In this document: positions 17,977-25,393 of the stretch, one piece after another
How positions within the stretch are numbered: the stretch's first letter is position 1
How the letters are laid out: every line of letters begins with the position of its first letter
Assembly: GCA_021324185.1 (NCBI GenBank)
Contig: JAJPJN010000143.1
Coordinates: forward strand, 1 to 48,906
Direction of reading: 5' to 3'
Origin: Terriglobia bacterium
Lineage (GTDB): Bacteria; Acidobacteriota; Terriglobia; Bryobacterales; Bryobacteraceae
DNA: 48,906 nt
Position numbers and translations under genes: made by a program
The notes under the pieces: model-generated
Told to the model about the DNA's origin: nothing
What the model saw: the letters and a program-made list of their open reading frames with translations, nothing else
Database searches by the model: none

Positions 17977-19632
17977 ATGTCACGCCAACTACCACCACGT
18001 CCGAGCATCGATCAACTCAGAAAACAAGCTAAATCGTTGTTGAAGCGCCAGCGCGCCGCAGACCCCGAAACTTTGACGCGCATCCGGAAAAGCCATCCGC
18101 GTTGGGAAAGGCTGTCGGAACAGCAGCTCGCTGGATTGCCATTTACGCTTGGGGACGCGCAGCTCGTGATCGCAAACGAATATGGACTCCCCTCCTGGTC
18201 CAAACTGCAATCGCATGTCAAGACGCTGGAGGCCGCGAGCGCGACCGCGGAGATTGTCGCGTCTTTGCGCGATGCCGCCGGAAAAGGTGATCTCGCCCGG
18301 CTGAACGCGCTGCTGTATGCGCATCCGGAGCTGATTAACGAGCGCGGCGGCGAGGGGGTGAGAACAGCGCTCCACCAAGCCGTCTTTGGCAACAGCGAAG
18401 CGGCTGTCAAGCTGCTGCTGGAGCGCGGAGCTAATCCTAATATTCGCTGCGAGGGCGACAATGCCTACCCGTTACATTTCGCTGTCGAAAAGAACCGCGT
18501 TCCCATCATCCGCCTTCTCGTCGAGCATGGCGCGGATACGGTAGGTGAGGGCGATTACCACGAGCTTGGGGTTATCGGCTGGGCCACTGCATGGGAGCAC
18601 TTTCAGCCCGACCCTGAGACGGTGGCTTATCTGCTTGCTCATGGCGCGCGCCACAATATCTTTTCAGCCGTTGCAATGGGAGATGTCGCGGCCATTCGCA
18701 GCCTCATAGCGCGCCGCCCCGAAGACTTGGAACGCCGGATGAACGGATCGAGAATGAGGCCCATGCCGCTGCATTTGGCCGTTATCCATCGCCAGCCAGC
18801 GGCGCTGCTCACGCTTCTCGATCTGGGTGCAAACATCGAGAGCCTTGACGAGGCCGGATTCACTCCCCTCGATCATGCCGCTGTTATCGGCGCATCTGGC
18901 ATGGTTTCTATTCTCATGGACGCCGGAGCCAAGCTGCGTCTTCCTGCCGCTGCCGCCCTCGCCCGCCATGCCGATGTAGCGCGCCTGCTACGCCGCGACC
19001 CCGGCGCTCTGAAGCCAGGGGGCCGCTGGAGCCGCCTGATCGTCCGCGCCGCCGAGTACGGTTCGGCCGGGATGATCGAAACCCTCCTCTCCAATGGCGC
19101 CTCCGTGAATATCCGCGATGATCCCAAAACATCCATCGACGCCACCGCCGGCTACACGCCATTGCACGCCGCGGCATGGCACGGCAATCTCAACGCAATT
19201 CGCGTGCTGTTGGATCACGGCGCCGATGTCCGTGCCCGCGAAGAGAAGTATCACGGCACCCCCGCCGGCTGGGCGGACTATGCGGGTCACAAAGAAGCTC
19301 GCGATCTCATCCTGGCTGGACCCATCGACATCATTGAGGCGATCCAATACGGGCTGATCGATCGCGTGGTCAAGGTCCTGGAAGAGGATCCAGCTTCTGT
19401 CAACCGGCCATTCCGGGACTATGGTTTATTTCCCTGGGATGCTGAGGAATGGTACACGCCGCTGGCCTATGCCGTTACGCGCGGGAATGCAGCGATCTCC
19501 CGCCTGTTGCTGGCGCGCGGGGCGGATGCCACGTTGCGGTCGCCTCAAGGCATGGCATTGAAAGATCTCGCGCAGAATGCTGGCCATGGAGAGCTTGCAT
19601 CGATTCTCGACAGCGCAGCGGCGGAGAGATGA
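17977..19632 (+). CDS. Ankyrin repeat protein with conserved acidobacterial N-domain
   Basis: The protein has 551 residues. The N-terminal 85 residues (RPSIDQLRKQAKSLLKRQRA, then LGDAQLVIANEYGLPSWSKL) form a helical module often found at the head of acidobacterial ankyrin proteins. Residues about 100-545 contain some 10-12 ankyrin repeats, several near-consensus (TALHQAVFGNSEAAVKLLLE, TPLHAAAWHGNLNAIRVLLD, TPLAYAVTRGNAAISRLLLA) and several degenerate in the middle. There is no signal peptide or membrane segment, so it is probably cytoplasmic and binds other proteins; no enzymatic domain is seen. AAAGGAG lies 5 nt before the ATG. The 180 bp upstream hold no gene and probably contain its promoter. 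Confidence 0.9.
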   Translation: MSRQLPPRPSIDQLRKQAKSLLKRQRAADPETLTRIRKSHPRWERLSEQQLAGLPFTLGDAQLVIANEYGLPSWSKLQSHVKTLEAASATAEIVASLRDAAGKGDLARLNALLYAHPELINERGGEGVRTALHQAVFGNSEAAVKLLLERGANPNIRCEGDNAYPLHFAVEKNRVPIIRLLVEHGADTVGEGDYHELGVIGWATAWEHFQPDPETVAYLLAHGARHNIFSAVAMGDVAAIRSLIARRPEDLERRMNGSRMRPMPLHLAVIHRQPAALLTLLDLGANIESLDEAGFTPLDHAAVIGASGMVSILMDAGAKLRLPAAAALARHADVARLLRRDPGALKPGGRWSRLIVRAAEYGSAGMIETLLSNGASVNIRDDPKTSIDATAGYTPLHAAAWHGNLNAIRVLLDHGADVRAREEKYHGTPAGWADYAGHKEARDLILAGPIDIIEAIQYGLIDRVVKVLEEDPASVNRPFRDYGLFPWDAEEWYTPLAYAVTRGNAAISRLLLARGADATLRSPQGMALKDLAQNAGHGELASILDSAAAER

Positions 19633-19633
19633 A

Positions 19634-19792
19634 GTGAACCCGGGTAATCAGCACAGATTGCCTGATATCTCAGATGCCCGAACGCGAGGGTTGGCCAACC
19701 ACACTGTTACGGTGAATGCCGACGCAGTCGATGTCATGATCCAGCGCGCGAGTACAGAGTTGGGGACCACCATTGATCAACAAGCTTGCTAG
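19634..19792 (+). CDS. Possible 52-residue small ORF downstream of the ankyrin gene
   Basis: A GTG one base after the ankyrin stop, with GGAGA 6 nt upstream, opens a 52-codon frame whose peptide contains VTVNADAVDVMIQRASTELG. It is not recognised, has no signal peptide or membrane segment, and could be a decayed gene end rather than a real product. Position and ribosome site are its only support. Confidence 0.2.
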   Translation: MNPGNQHRLPDISDARTRGLANHTVTVNADAVDVMIQRASTELGTTIDQQAC

Positions 19793-19954
19793 TGCGTGCG
19801 GCTCCGCTGATTACTCTGAGGCCCGGGTGTGCGGGGAAGAAGTTATGCGAGGCGTGATCCGTTGGCGCGGCGGCAGATAGAAAATTTTGAAAAATTGAAC
19901 CGGGCAAGGGAGCGGACCCAACAGCGCTTTGTAATGGGGAGATCGTTCTTCGAG
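19793..19954. other. Gene-poor stretch between the ankyrin gene and the toxin gene
   Basis: Together with the doubtful small ORF before it, this makes a 322-bp interval without a convincing gene. Short open frames on both strands are interrupted and lack ribosome sites. It holds an AT-rich patch around 19881-19895 (GAAAATTTTGAAAAATT) unlike its surroundings. I see no tRNA, terminator or insertion-sequence end. It may be decayed coding DNA next to the toxin-antitoxin pair. Confidence 0.4.
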
Positions 19955-20287
19955 TTAAGCGCGATCGCACCCGAGGGAGAACTGGAGCGCCGCACAAATT
20001 TGGTCCATGCGCGCCGAATTCAGCCGTGCTACTCGCCTTCCTAATCTTGCCTGCGAGACGGTGACAGCGTTGTGGAGATTGACTACGCAGACTGTCTTCA
20101 GTCCATCCTCCTCGCTGAGCAAGACCTCTGAGGGCACCCCGCGTATTGCCGATGTGATCGGGGCTATGGTCACGGTGCTCAGGTAATTGATCGCGCTATC
20201 ACGGGTGAGCACGACAAGGGGTCTACTTTTGTCAGGTGGTGCGAATTGATACAGACGAATATCGCCTCTGCTTATTCCGCTGGCCAC
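19955..20287 (-). CDS. MazF/PemK-type toxin, probable endoribonuclease
   Basis: The protein has 110 residues, the usual size for MazF toxins, which cleave mRNA at short motifs. Family features are visible in order: the opening GDIRLYQFAPPDKSRPLVVL with the beta1-beta2 loop, TVTIAPITSAIRGVPSEVLL with the T-S-x-I-R-G motif that carries catalytic residues, and KTVCVVNLHNAVTV, followed by the C-terminal helix. The start is a GTG at 20287 that overlaps the last 16 nt of the antitoxin gene, as expected for coupled translation. Activity is inferred from family membership; it is not shown that the cell contains a sensitive target. Confidence 0.87.
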   Translation of the reverse strand: MASGISRGDIRLYQFAPPDKSRPLVVLTRDSAINYLSTVTIAPITSAIRGVPSEVLLSEEDGLKTVCVVNLHNAVTVSQARLGRRVARLNSARMDQICAALQFSLGCDRA

Positions 20288-20502
20288 ATCGCCTCGCCTT
20301 CCCAGCGCGATGGCTCATCGGTTGGAGGGTGCTTCGAGTAGCCCTCGCGGTCGCGCTGCTCAAGTGCGCGGAGTTCCAGCCTACGAAGGTGCTCTCGGAG
20401 CGCATCGCGAATCAGCGCAGACCGATGCTGCTTCATCCGGCGGGCAGCGCGATCGACGGCACTTAGCAGCTTCCGGTCAAGGACCACCTGAATCGTCTCC
20501 AT
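20272..20502 (-). CDS. Ribbon-helix-helix antitoxin partner of the MazF-like toxin
   Basis: The protein has 76 residues from the ATG at 20502. The open frame begins at 20571, but the RHH fold starts at METIQVVLDRKLLSAVDRAA, so the later start is preferred. Residues 1-45 are a ribbon-helix-helix DNA-binding domain (beta strand TIQVVLD, then two helices ending SALIRDALREHLRR). The acidic/aromatic tail (EGYSKHPPTDEPSRWEGEAM) probably binds and blocks the toxin. It is upstream of and overlaps the toxin gene, the normal antitoxin-first order. Such antitoxins usually repress their own operon; no operator is obvious by eye. Confidence 0.85.
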   Translation of the reverse strand: METIQVVLDRKLLSAVDRAARRMKQHRSALIRDALREHLRRLELRALEQRDREGYSKHPPTDEPSRWEGEAMWPAE

Positions 20503-20579
20503 ACTGTCGATCTTATTCCACAGTAGCGCCGGCTGAAAAAACCGGCGGCGGACTAGAAAGGCCGGCTCCACGCGGGTGT

Positions 20580-21968
20580 TTAGTGGACGGCGGCGCCGGC
20601 GGTCACGTTTAGTTCCTTGACAATGCTGCCTACGAAGGCTTTGGCGTCGCCGAAGAGCATGAGGGTTTTGTCGAGGTAGTAGAGTTCGTTGTCAATGCCT
20701 GCAAAGCCGGGGCTCATGCTGCGTTTGATGACCATAACGGTGCGGGCTTCGCAGGCATTGAGAATGGGCATGCCGGCGATGGGACTGGTTTTGTCGTTAC
20801 GGGCGGCGGGATTGACGACGTCGTTGGCGCCAATCACCAAGGCGACGTCGGCGCGCGGGAATTCGGGGTTGATGTCGTCCATCTCAAAGAGGCGATCGTA
20901 AGGAACGTCGGCCTCGGCGAGCAGCACGTTCATGTGGCCGGGCATGCGGCCGGCGACCGGATGAATGGCAAACTTGACGTCGACGCCGCGCTTCATCAGC
21001 ACATCGTGCAGCTCGCGGAGTTTATGCTGGGCCTGCGCAACGGCCATGCCGTAGCCGGGAATCACGATGACGGTCCGAGCCGCATCGAGAATTTCTGCCG
21101 CTTCTTCCGGGGAAGCGGATCGAACGGGGCGCGCGACAGCTTTCTTGGCGCTAGTCTGGATGGCGCCGAAGGCGCCGAACAGAACATTGCTGAAGGAGCG
21201 ATTCATGGCGCGGCACATGATGACAGAAAGAATGAAGCCGGAAGAGCCGTCAAGCGCGCCGGCGACGATCAGGAGCTTGTTATCCAGCGCAAAACCCATG
21301 GCGCTGGCGGACAGACCGGCATAGGAGTTCAGCAGGGCGATGACGGTGGGCATGTCCGCGCCGCCGATGGGAATGATCAGCAGCACGCCAAAGATGAGCG
21401 CGAGGGCGGCAAAGATGGGATAGAGCGCCATCTGCTCCGGATGAAAAATCAGAATGACGCCGAGGACGATGGCGGCGCCGAAGATGCCGAGATTGACGAA
21501 ATTCTGGCCACGATAGGTCATGGGGCGCGTGGGCAGAATTTCCTGCAGCTTGCCGAAGGCCATCAGACTGGCGGTGAAGGTGAGAAAGCCGAGCAGTGTT
21601 TCGACGATGAGCGCCGTCATGACGAAGCCATGCGGCAGGGTGCGATAGTATTCGGCGGTTCCGATCAAGGCCGAGGCGAGCGCGCCGCATGCGTGCGAAA
21701 AAGCGGTTCGCTGGGGGACAGCCGTCATCGGCATGATGTAGGCGATGGGAACGCCGATGGCTGAGCCGATGAAGAAGGCAATGAGTATCCATTCGTAATT
21801 GACGACTTCGTGACGAAGCAGCGTGCCTACAACGGCGAGGAGCATGCCGAGCTCGCCGACAAGGACGCCGCGGCGGGCGGTGGCGGGCGAGTTCATCCAC
21901 TTGATAGCGAGAATGAAGCCGGCCGCAGCGAGGATGTAGAGAGCGGGGAAGATATTGTCGATGGTCAC
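20580..21968 (-). CDS. pntB: NAD(P) transhydrogenase subunit beta
   Basis: Membrane and NADP(H)-binding subunit of proton-translocating transhydrogenase, which uses the proton gradient to reduce NADP+ with NADH. The 462 residues match the family. About nine membrane segments fill residues 1-260. The C-terminal domain III (about 285-462) binds NADP(H): VIVIPGYGMAVAQAQHKLRE is the nucleotide-binding loop, and GRMPGHMNVLLAEADVPYD and DVALVIGANDVVNPAAR are hallmark motifs. The start is GTG, overlapping the pntAB stop as GTGA. It is the last gene of the operon. A weak stem at 20527-20547 downstream lacks a following T run. Confidence 0.96.
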   Translation of the reverse strand: MTIDNIFPALYILAAAGFILAIKWMNSPATARRGVLVGELGMLLAVVGTLLRHEVVNYEWILIAFFIGSAIGVPIAYIMPMTAVPQRTAFSHACGALASALIGTAEYYRTLPHGFVMTALIVETLLGFLTFTASLMAFGKLQEILPTRPMTYRGQNFVNLGIFGAAIVLGVILIFHPEQMALYPIFAALALIFGVLLIIPIGGADMPTVIALLNSYAGLSASAMGFALDNKLLIVAGALDGSSGFILSVIMCRAMNRSFSNVLFGAFGAIQTSAKKAVARPVRSASPEEAAEILDAARTVIVIPGYGMAVAQAQHKLRELHDVLMKRGVDVKFAIHPVAGRMPGHMNVLLAEADVPYDRLFEMDDINPEFPRADVALVIGANDVVNPAARNDKTSPIAGMPILNACEARTVMVIKRSMSPGFAGIDNELYYLDKTLMLFGDAKAFVGSIVKELNVTAGAAVH

Positions 21969-22264
21969 TTGCCGGGCTCCCGCTCCCGCTTTTTGAACAT
22001 CTTCAACATGCGGTCAGTAATGAGATAGCCGCTGACGACGTTGGTGACGGACGCCACAACGGCGATGAATCCGAGCGTGCGGGTCAGCGGAGTGGCCTCT
22101 TTTTCACCCGTAATAAGAATTGCGCCGACCACGGCAATGGCCGATATTGCGTTGGTGAGGGACATCAGCGGGGTATGCAGCAGAGGCGATACGCGGCGAA
22201 TGAGCTCGAATCCCAGGAAAGCGGCGAGCATGAAGATCCAGATGGCGATTTCGTACTTGTTCAT
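21965..22264 (-). CDS. pntAB: NAD(P) transhydrogenase membrane subunit alpha-2
   Basis: The protein has 99 residues and three to four membrane helices. This is the membrane part of the alpha subunit, which in many non-enterobacterial species is a separate polypeptide. MSLTNAISAIAVVGAILITG matches the conserved segment that ends in the proton-channel region, and GFIAVVASVTNVVSGYLITD follows. The frame continues upstream to 22543, but the ATG at 22264 overlaps the pntAA stop as ATGA and starts the membrane domain. It in turn overlaps pntB by 4 nt, so all three subunits are translationally coupled. Confidence 0.94.
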   Translation of the reverse strand: MNKYEIAIWIFMLAAFLGFELIRRVSPLLHTPLMSLTNAISAIAVVGAILITGEKEATPLTRTLGFIAVVASVTNVVSGYLITDRMLKMFKKREREPGK

Positions 22265-23445
22265 GTCCGGACGCTCCTCTCTTCGGATTGGGAGGGGGCG
22301 ATGAGTTCTCCGATTCGCTGGTTGAAGATCTGGCCGTTGTGAGAGACCAGAGTCTCGCGGATAATTTCGTCTTCCATGTTGATGTTGATTGCGCCTGCGT
22401 TCACCAGCAGCTTCAGGAAGGAGCTGATGTTTGCGGAGAGCATTTGGCTGGCGTGATAGGGGACCATAGACGGCAGATTGACGGGGCCGACGATGGTGAC
22501 GCCCTGATGAAGGAAGACTTCGCCGGGGCGGGTGAGTTCGCAATTGCCGCCGCGCTCGGCCGCGATGTCGACCAGGACGGAACCGGGAGGCATGGCCTCG
22601 AGCATTTCGCCGGTGATCAGGATGGGCGATTTGCGGCCGGGGACGGCAGCGGTGGTTATGACGACGTCCTGCTCGCGAAGAACCTCGGTGAGCAGCTCGC
22701 GCTGGCGCCGATAGAACGCTTCATCCATCGCTTTGGCGTAGCCGCCTTTATCTTCAGAAGATTTTGTTTCGATATCGAGCACGATAAATTTGGCGCCGAC
22801 GCTTTCGACCTGTTCTTTGACGACCGGGCGAACGTCATAGGCGCAGACCACGGCGCCGAGGCGGCGCGCGGTGGCGATGGCCTGGAGGCCGGCGACGCCT
22901 GCTCCTAGAACGAAGACTTTAGCAGGAGTCAATGTGCCGGCGGCGGTCATGAGCATGGGGAACATTTTCGGCAGATGCGTGGCGGCGATCAGAACGGCGC
23001 GGTAGCCGGAGATGGTGGCCATGGAGGAGAGCGCGTCCATGCTTTGCGCGCGCGTGATGCGGGGCATTAACTCGAGCGCGAAGAAGGAGACGCCGGTTTG
23101 GGCTAACTGGAGGTCCTGCTTGAGGGCGGTGAGCGGTTCACCGAAGCCTACGACGATCTGGCCGGGGCGGAGAAGCGGGAGATCGGCTTCACCCTGCTCG
23201 GGGTTGGCGCCGAGCGAGCGCACTTGCGCGATGATATCGGCTTCGGCAAACACATCGGCGCGGCTGCCGAAACGGGCGCCGCGGGATACATAGGTCTCAT
23301 CGGGGTAGCCGGCTTCGGTTCCGGCGCCTGTCTCAACGAGAATGTCGAGACCGATTTTGCGCAGCGCCTCACAGTGGCGCGGCGCCAGTGCAACGCGGCG
23401 TTCTCCGGGGAACGTCTCACGAGGAACTCCAACAATGGCAGGCAA
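22261..23445 (-). CDS. pntAA: NAD(P) transhydrogenase subunit alpha-1 (NAD-binding)
   Basis: The soluble NAD(H)-binding domain I of transhydrogenase, 394 residues, related to alanine dehydrogenase. N-terminal VPRETFPGERRVALAPRHCE and the Rossmann loop LGAGVAGLQAIATARRLGAV are diagnostic, as is the mobile-loop region ending KGGYAKAMDEAF. The start is TTG at 23445 with GGAGG 5 nt upstream; the conserved N-terminus begins exactly there. The operon is divergent from the GltD-like/2-oxoacid oxidoreductase operon across 160 bp. Confidence 0.96.
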   Translation of the reverse strand: MPAIVGVPRETFPGERRVALAPRHCEALRKIGLDILVETGAGTEAGYPDETYVSRGARFGSRADVFAEADIIAQVRSLGANPEQGEADLPLLRPGQIVVGFGEPLTALKQDLQLAQTGVSFFALELMPRITRAQSMDALSSMATISGYRAVLIAATHLPKMFPMLMTAAGTLTPAKVFVLGAGVAGLQAIATARRLGAVVCAYDVRPVVKEQVESVGAKFIVLDIETKSSEDKGGYAKAMDEAFYRRQRELLTEVLREQDVVITTAAVPGRKSPILITGEMLEAMPPGSVLVDIAAERGGNCELTRPGEVFLHQGVTIVGPVNLPSMVPYHASQMLSANISSFLKLLVNAGAININMEDEIIRETLVSHNGQIFNQRIGELIAPSQSEERSVRT

Positions 23446-23549
23446 CGAAGCCTCCGTTTCCGTTAACTAATTGATGATTATCTAAAGCGACGGGCGCGCG
23501 CAAGCGGAAGTTACGTCCGGATCCGCGCGATTCGAAAAAGCGAACCTCG

Positions 23550-23555
23550 TATAAT
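23550..23555 (+). promoter_or_regulatory. Candidate -10 element of the oxidoreductase operon
   Basis: A perfect TATAAT lies 56 nt before the TTG start at 23606, in the 160-bp region shared with the divergent pnt operon. No good -35 hexamer is found at 16-18 bp spacing, so this may need an activator. On the other strand, an AT-rich patch near 23465-23485 could serve the pnt operon. Confidence 0.45.
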
Positions 23556-23605
23556 ATTAGGCCAACAGAGACATTCGATCCCTGTACGGATCGGAGGCAG
23601 CAAGC

Positions 23606-25393
23606 TTGGACGCTACTGACATCAATAACCCGCAGTACTTCCACAAAGTGGTTGACTGTCAATGGGCGTGCCCAGCGCACACAAATGTTCCCGAATATAT
23701 CCGGCTGATTGCGCAGGGACGGTACACCGATGCGTATATGGTGAACCGGGAATCGAACGTTTTTCCAGCTATTTTGGGGAGAACGTGCGACCGGCCTTGC
23801 GAGCCTGCCTGCCGGCGGGGCCGGGTGGACACGCATCCGGTGGCGATCTGCCGGTTAAAGCGCGTGGCTGCGGATCTGAAGGGCGAGATCAAGCATCTGC
23901 TGCCGAAGATTCCGGCGCAAAAGAACGGGAAACGGATCGCCTGCATCGGCGCAGGACCAGCTTCGCTGACGGTTGCCAATGACCTGATGCCCATTGGCTA
24001 TGAGGTGACGATTTTCGAAAAGCTGGATAAGCCGGGCGGCTTGATGCGCTCGAATATTCCTGCGTTCCGGCTGCCGGAGCAGGTGCTTACCGAGGAAGTG
24101 AATCTGATTCTCGATATGGGGGTCGAGATTCGTTATAACTCGCCGGTGAAGAGCATGCGGGAGCTGCTCGCGAGCGGGTACGATGCTGTGTTTGTGGGGA
24201 GCGGGGCGCCGCGCGGCAAGGATCTGGAACTGCCGGGGCGGCACGAGACCGACCGCATTCATATCGGCATCGACTGGCTGGAATCGATTGCGTTTGGACA
24301 TATCCATTCGATCGGCGAGCGGGTTCTGATTATCGGTGTGGGCAATACGGCGATGGATTGCTGCCGGTCTTCCTGCCGGCTGGGTGGAAAAGAGATCAAG
24401 GTAATGGCGCGGCGGCCGCGTCCGTATTTCAAAGCATCGCCGTGGGAACTGGAAGATGCCGAGGAAGAGGGCGTGGAGATTGTGGTCAACCACGCGCCGA
24501 AGCAATTTGTGATTGAAAACGGGAAGCTGACCGGGATGATTTTCGAGCGGCTGGAGTGGGACGCGCAAGCGAAGAAGTCGCGCACTCTGGACGAGGTTTT
24601 CTATCCGGCAGACGATGTGATTCTGGCCATCGGGCAGGAGAATGCGTTTCCGTGGATTGAGCGCGATCTGAGGATCGAGTTCGATAAATGGGGCCTGCCG
24701 GTGGTGAATGAGACCACGTTTGAATCGACGCGTGCGGGTGTATTCTTTGGCGGCGATTCCGCTTTTGGACCGAAGAATATTATTTGGGCCGTGGAGCACG
24801 GGCATCAGGCTGCGATATCGATTCACAATTTCTGCCGCAGCATTCCGGTGACGGAAAGGCCGGCAGCGGGCATGAAACTGATGAGCCAGAAGATGGGAAT
24901 CAGCGAGTGGAGCTACCACAACGATTACAATCCCGTGCACCGGCAGAAGATGAAGCATGTGGATCTGGCAGAGCGGTTCCGCAAGCTGAATATTGAAGTA
25001 GAGCTCGGCTTTGATGCGGAACAAACGGCGCGGGAGGTAGAGCGCTGTCTGAACTGCGATATTCAAACCGTATTCAGCGCGCCGCGCTGTATTGAATGCG
25101 ATGCCTGCATCGACGTGTGCCCGGTGCAATGCCTGACCATTACCCGCAATGGAGAGGAACTGGATCTGCGTTCCAGGCTTTCGGCTCCGGCGCTGAACCT
25201 GGATCAGGCGCTTTATGTTTCACCGCCTCTGCCGCATACGCAACGCATCATGGTGAAGGACGAAGATATCTGCGTTCACTGCGGGTTATGCGCCGAGCGG
25301 TGTCCCACGGCAGCGTGGGACATGCAGAAGTTCGAGCTGGCGATCGCGTACGCAGACAGTACATCATGCATGAACAGCTACGTCCCGGCGTAA
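23606..25393 (+). CDS. GltD-like FAD/NAD(P)H and Fe-S oxidoreductase with C-terminal ferredoxin domain
   Basis: The protein has 595 residues. N-terminal Fer4_20 domain with Cys18, Cys22, Cys61, Cys65 and Cys69. FAD-binding Rossmann motif CIGAGPASLTVANDLM, and NAD(P)-binding motif IIGVGNTAMDCCRSSCRLGG, followed by ARRPRP, which favours NADPH. The C-terminal 100 residues carry two 4Fe-4S motifs (CIECDACIDVCPVQC and CVHCGLCAERCP). It resembles glutamate synthase small subunits and NfnB-type flavoproteins but lacks a glutamate synthase partner. It overlaps the 2-oxoacid oxidoreductase alpha gene, so it probably moves electrons between NAD(P)H and ferredoxin or that enzyme. The start is TTG with GGAGG 8 nt upstream. 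Confidence 0.9.
   Translation: MDATDINNPQYFHKVVDCQWACPAHTNVPEYIRLIAQGRYTDAYMVNRESNVFPAILGRTCDRPCEPACRRGRVDTHPVAICRLKRVAADLKGEIKHLLPKIPAQKNGKRIACIGAGPASLTVANDLMPIGYEVTIFEKLDKPGGLMRSNIPAFRLPEQVLTEEVNLILDMGVEIRYNSPVKSMRELLASGYDAVFVGSGAPRGKDLELPGRHETDRIHIGIDWLESIAFGHIHSIGERVLIIGVGNTAMDCCRSSCRLGGKEIKVMARRPRPYFKASPWELEDAEEEGVEIVVNHAPKQFVIENGKLTGMIFERLEWDAQAKKSRTLDEVFYPADDVILAIGQENAFPWIERDLRIEFDKWGLPVVNETTFESTRAGVFFGGDSAFGPKNIIWAVEHGHQAAISIHNFCRSIPVTERPAAGMKLMSQKMGISEWSYHNDYNPVHRQKMKHVDLAERFRKLNIEVELGFDAEQTAREVERCLNCDIQTVFSAPRCIECDACIDVCPVQCLTITRNGEELDLRSRLSAPALNLDQALYVSPPLPHTQRIMVKDEDICVHCGLCAERCPTAAWDMQKFELAIAYADSTSCMNSYVPA

Noticed and set aside
20527-20547. A 6-bp stem with a 9-nt loop downstream of pntB, considered as a terminator
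   Set aside because: The A/T run is inside the loop rather than after the stem, and the stem is short, so it is not a convincing intrinsic terminator.
20934-21764. A 276-codon plus-strand open frame rich in Gly, Asp and His
   Set aside because: It is antisense to pntB, where the transhydrogenase motifs are intact.
23855-25129. A 424-codon minus-strand open frame
   Set aside because: It is antisense to the GltD-like oxidoreductase, whose cofactor motifs confirm the plus strand; the peptide is Arg/His/Leu-rich and featureless.
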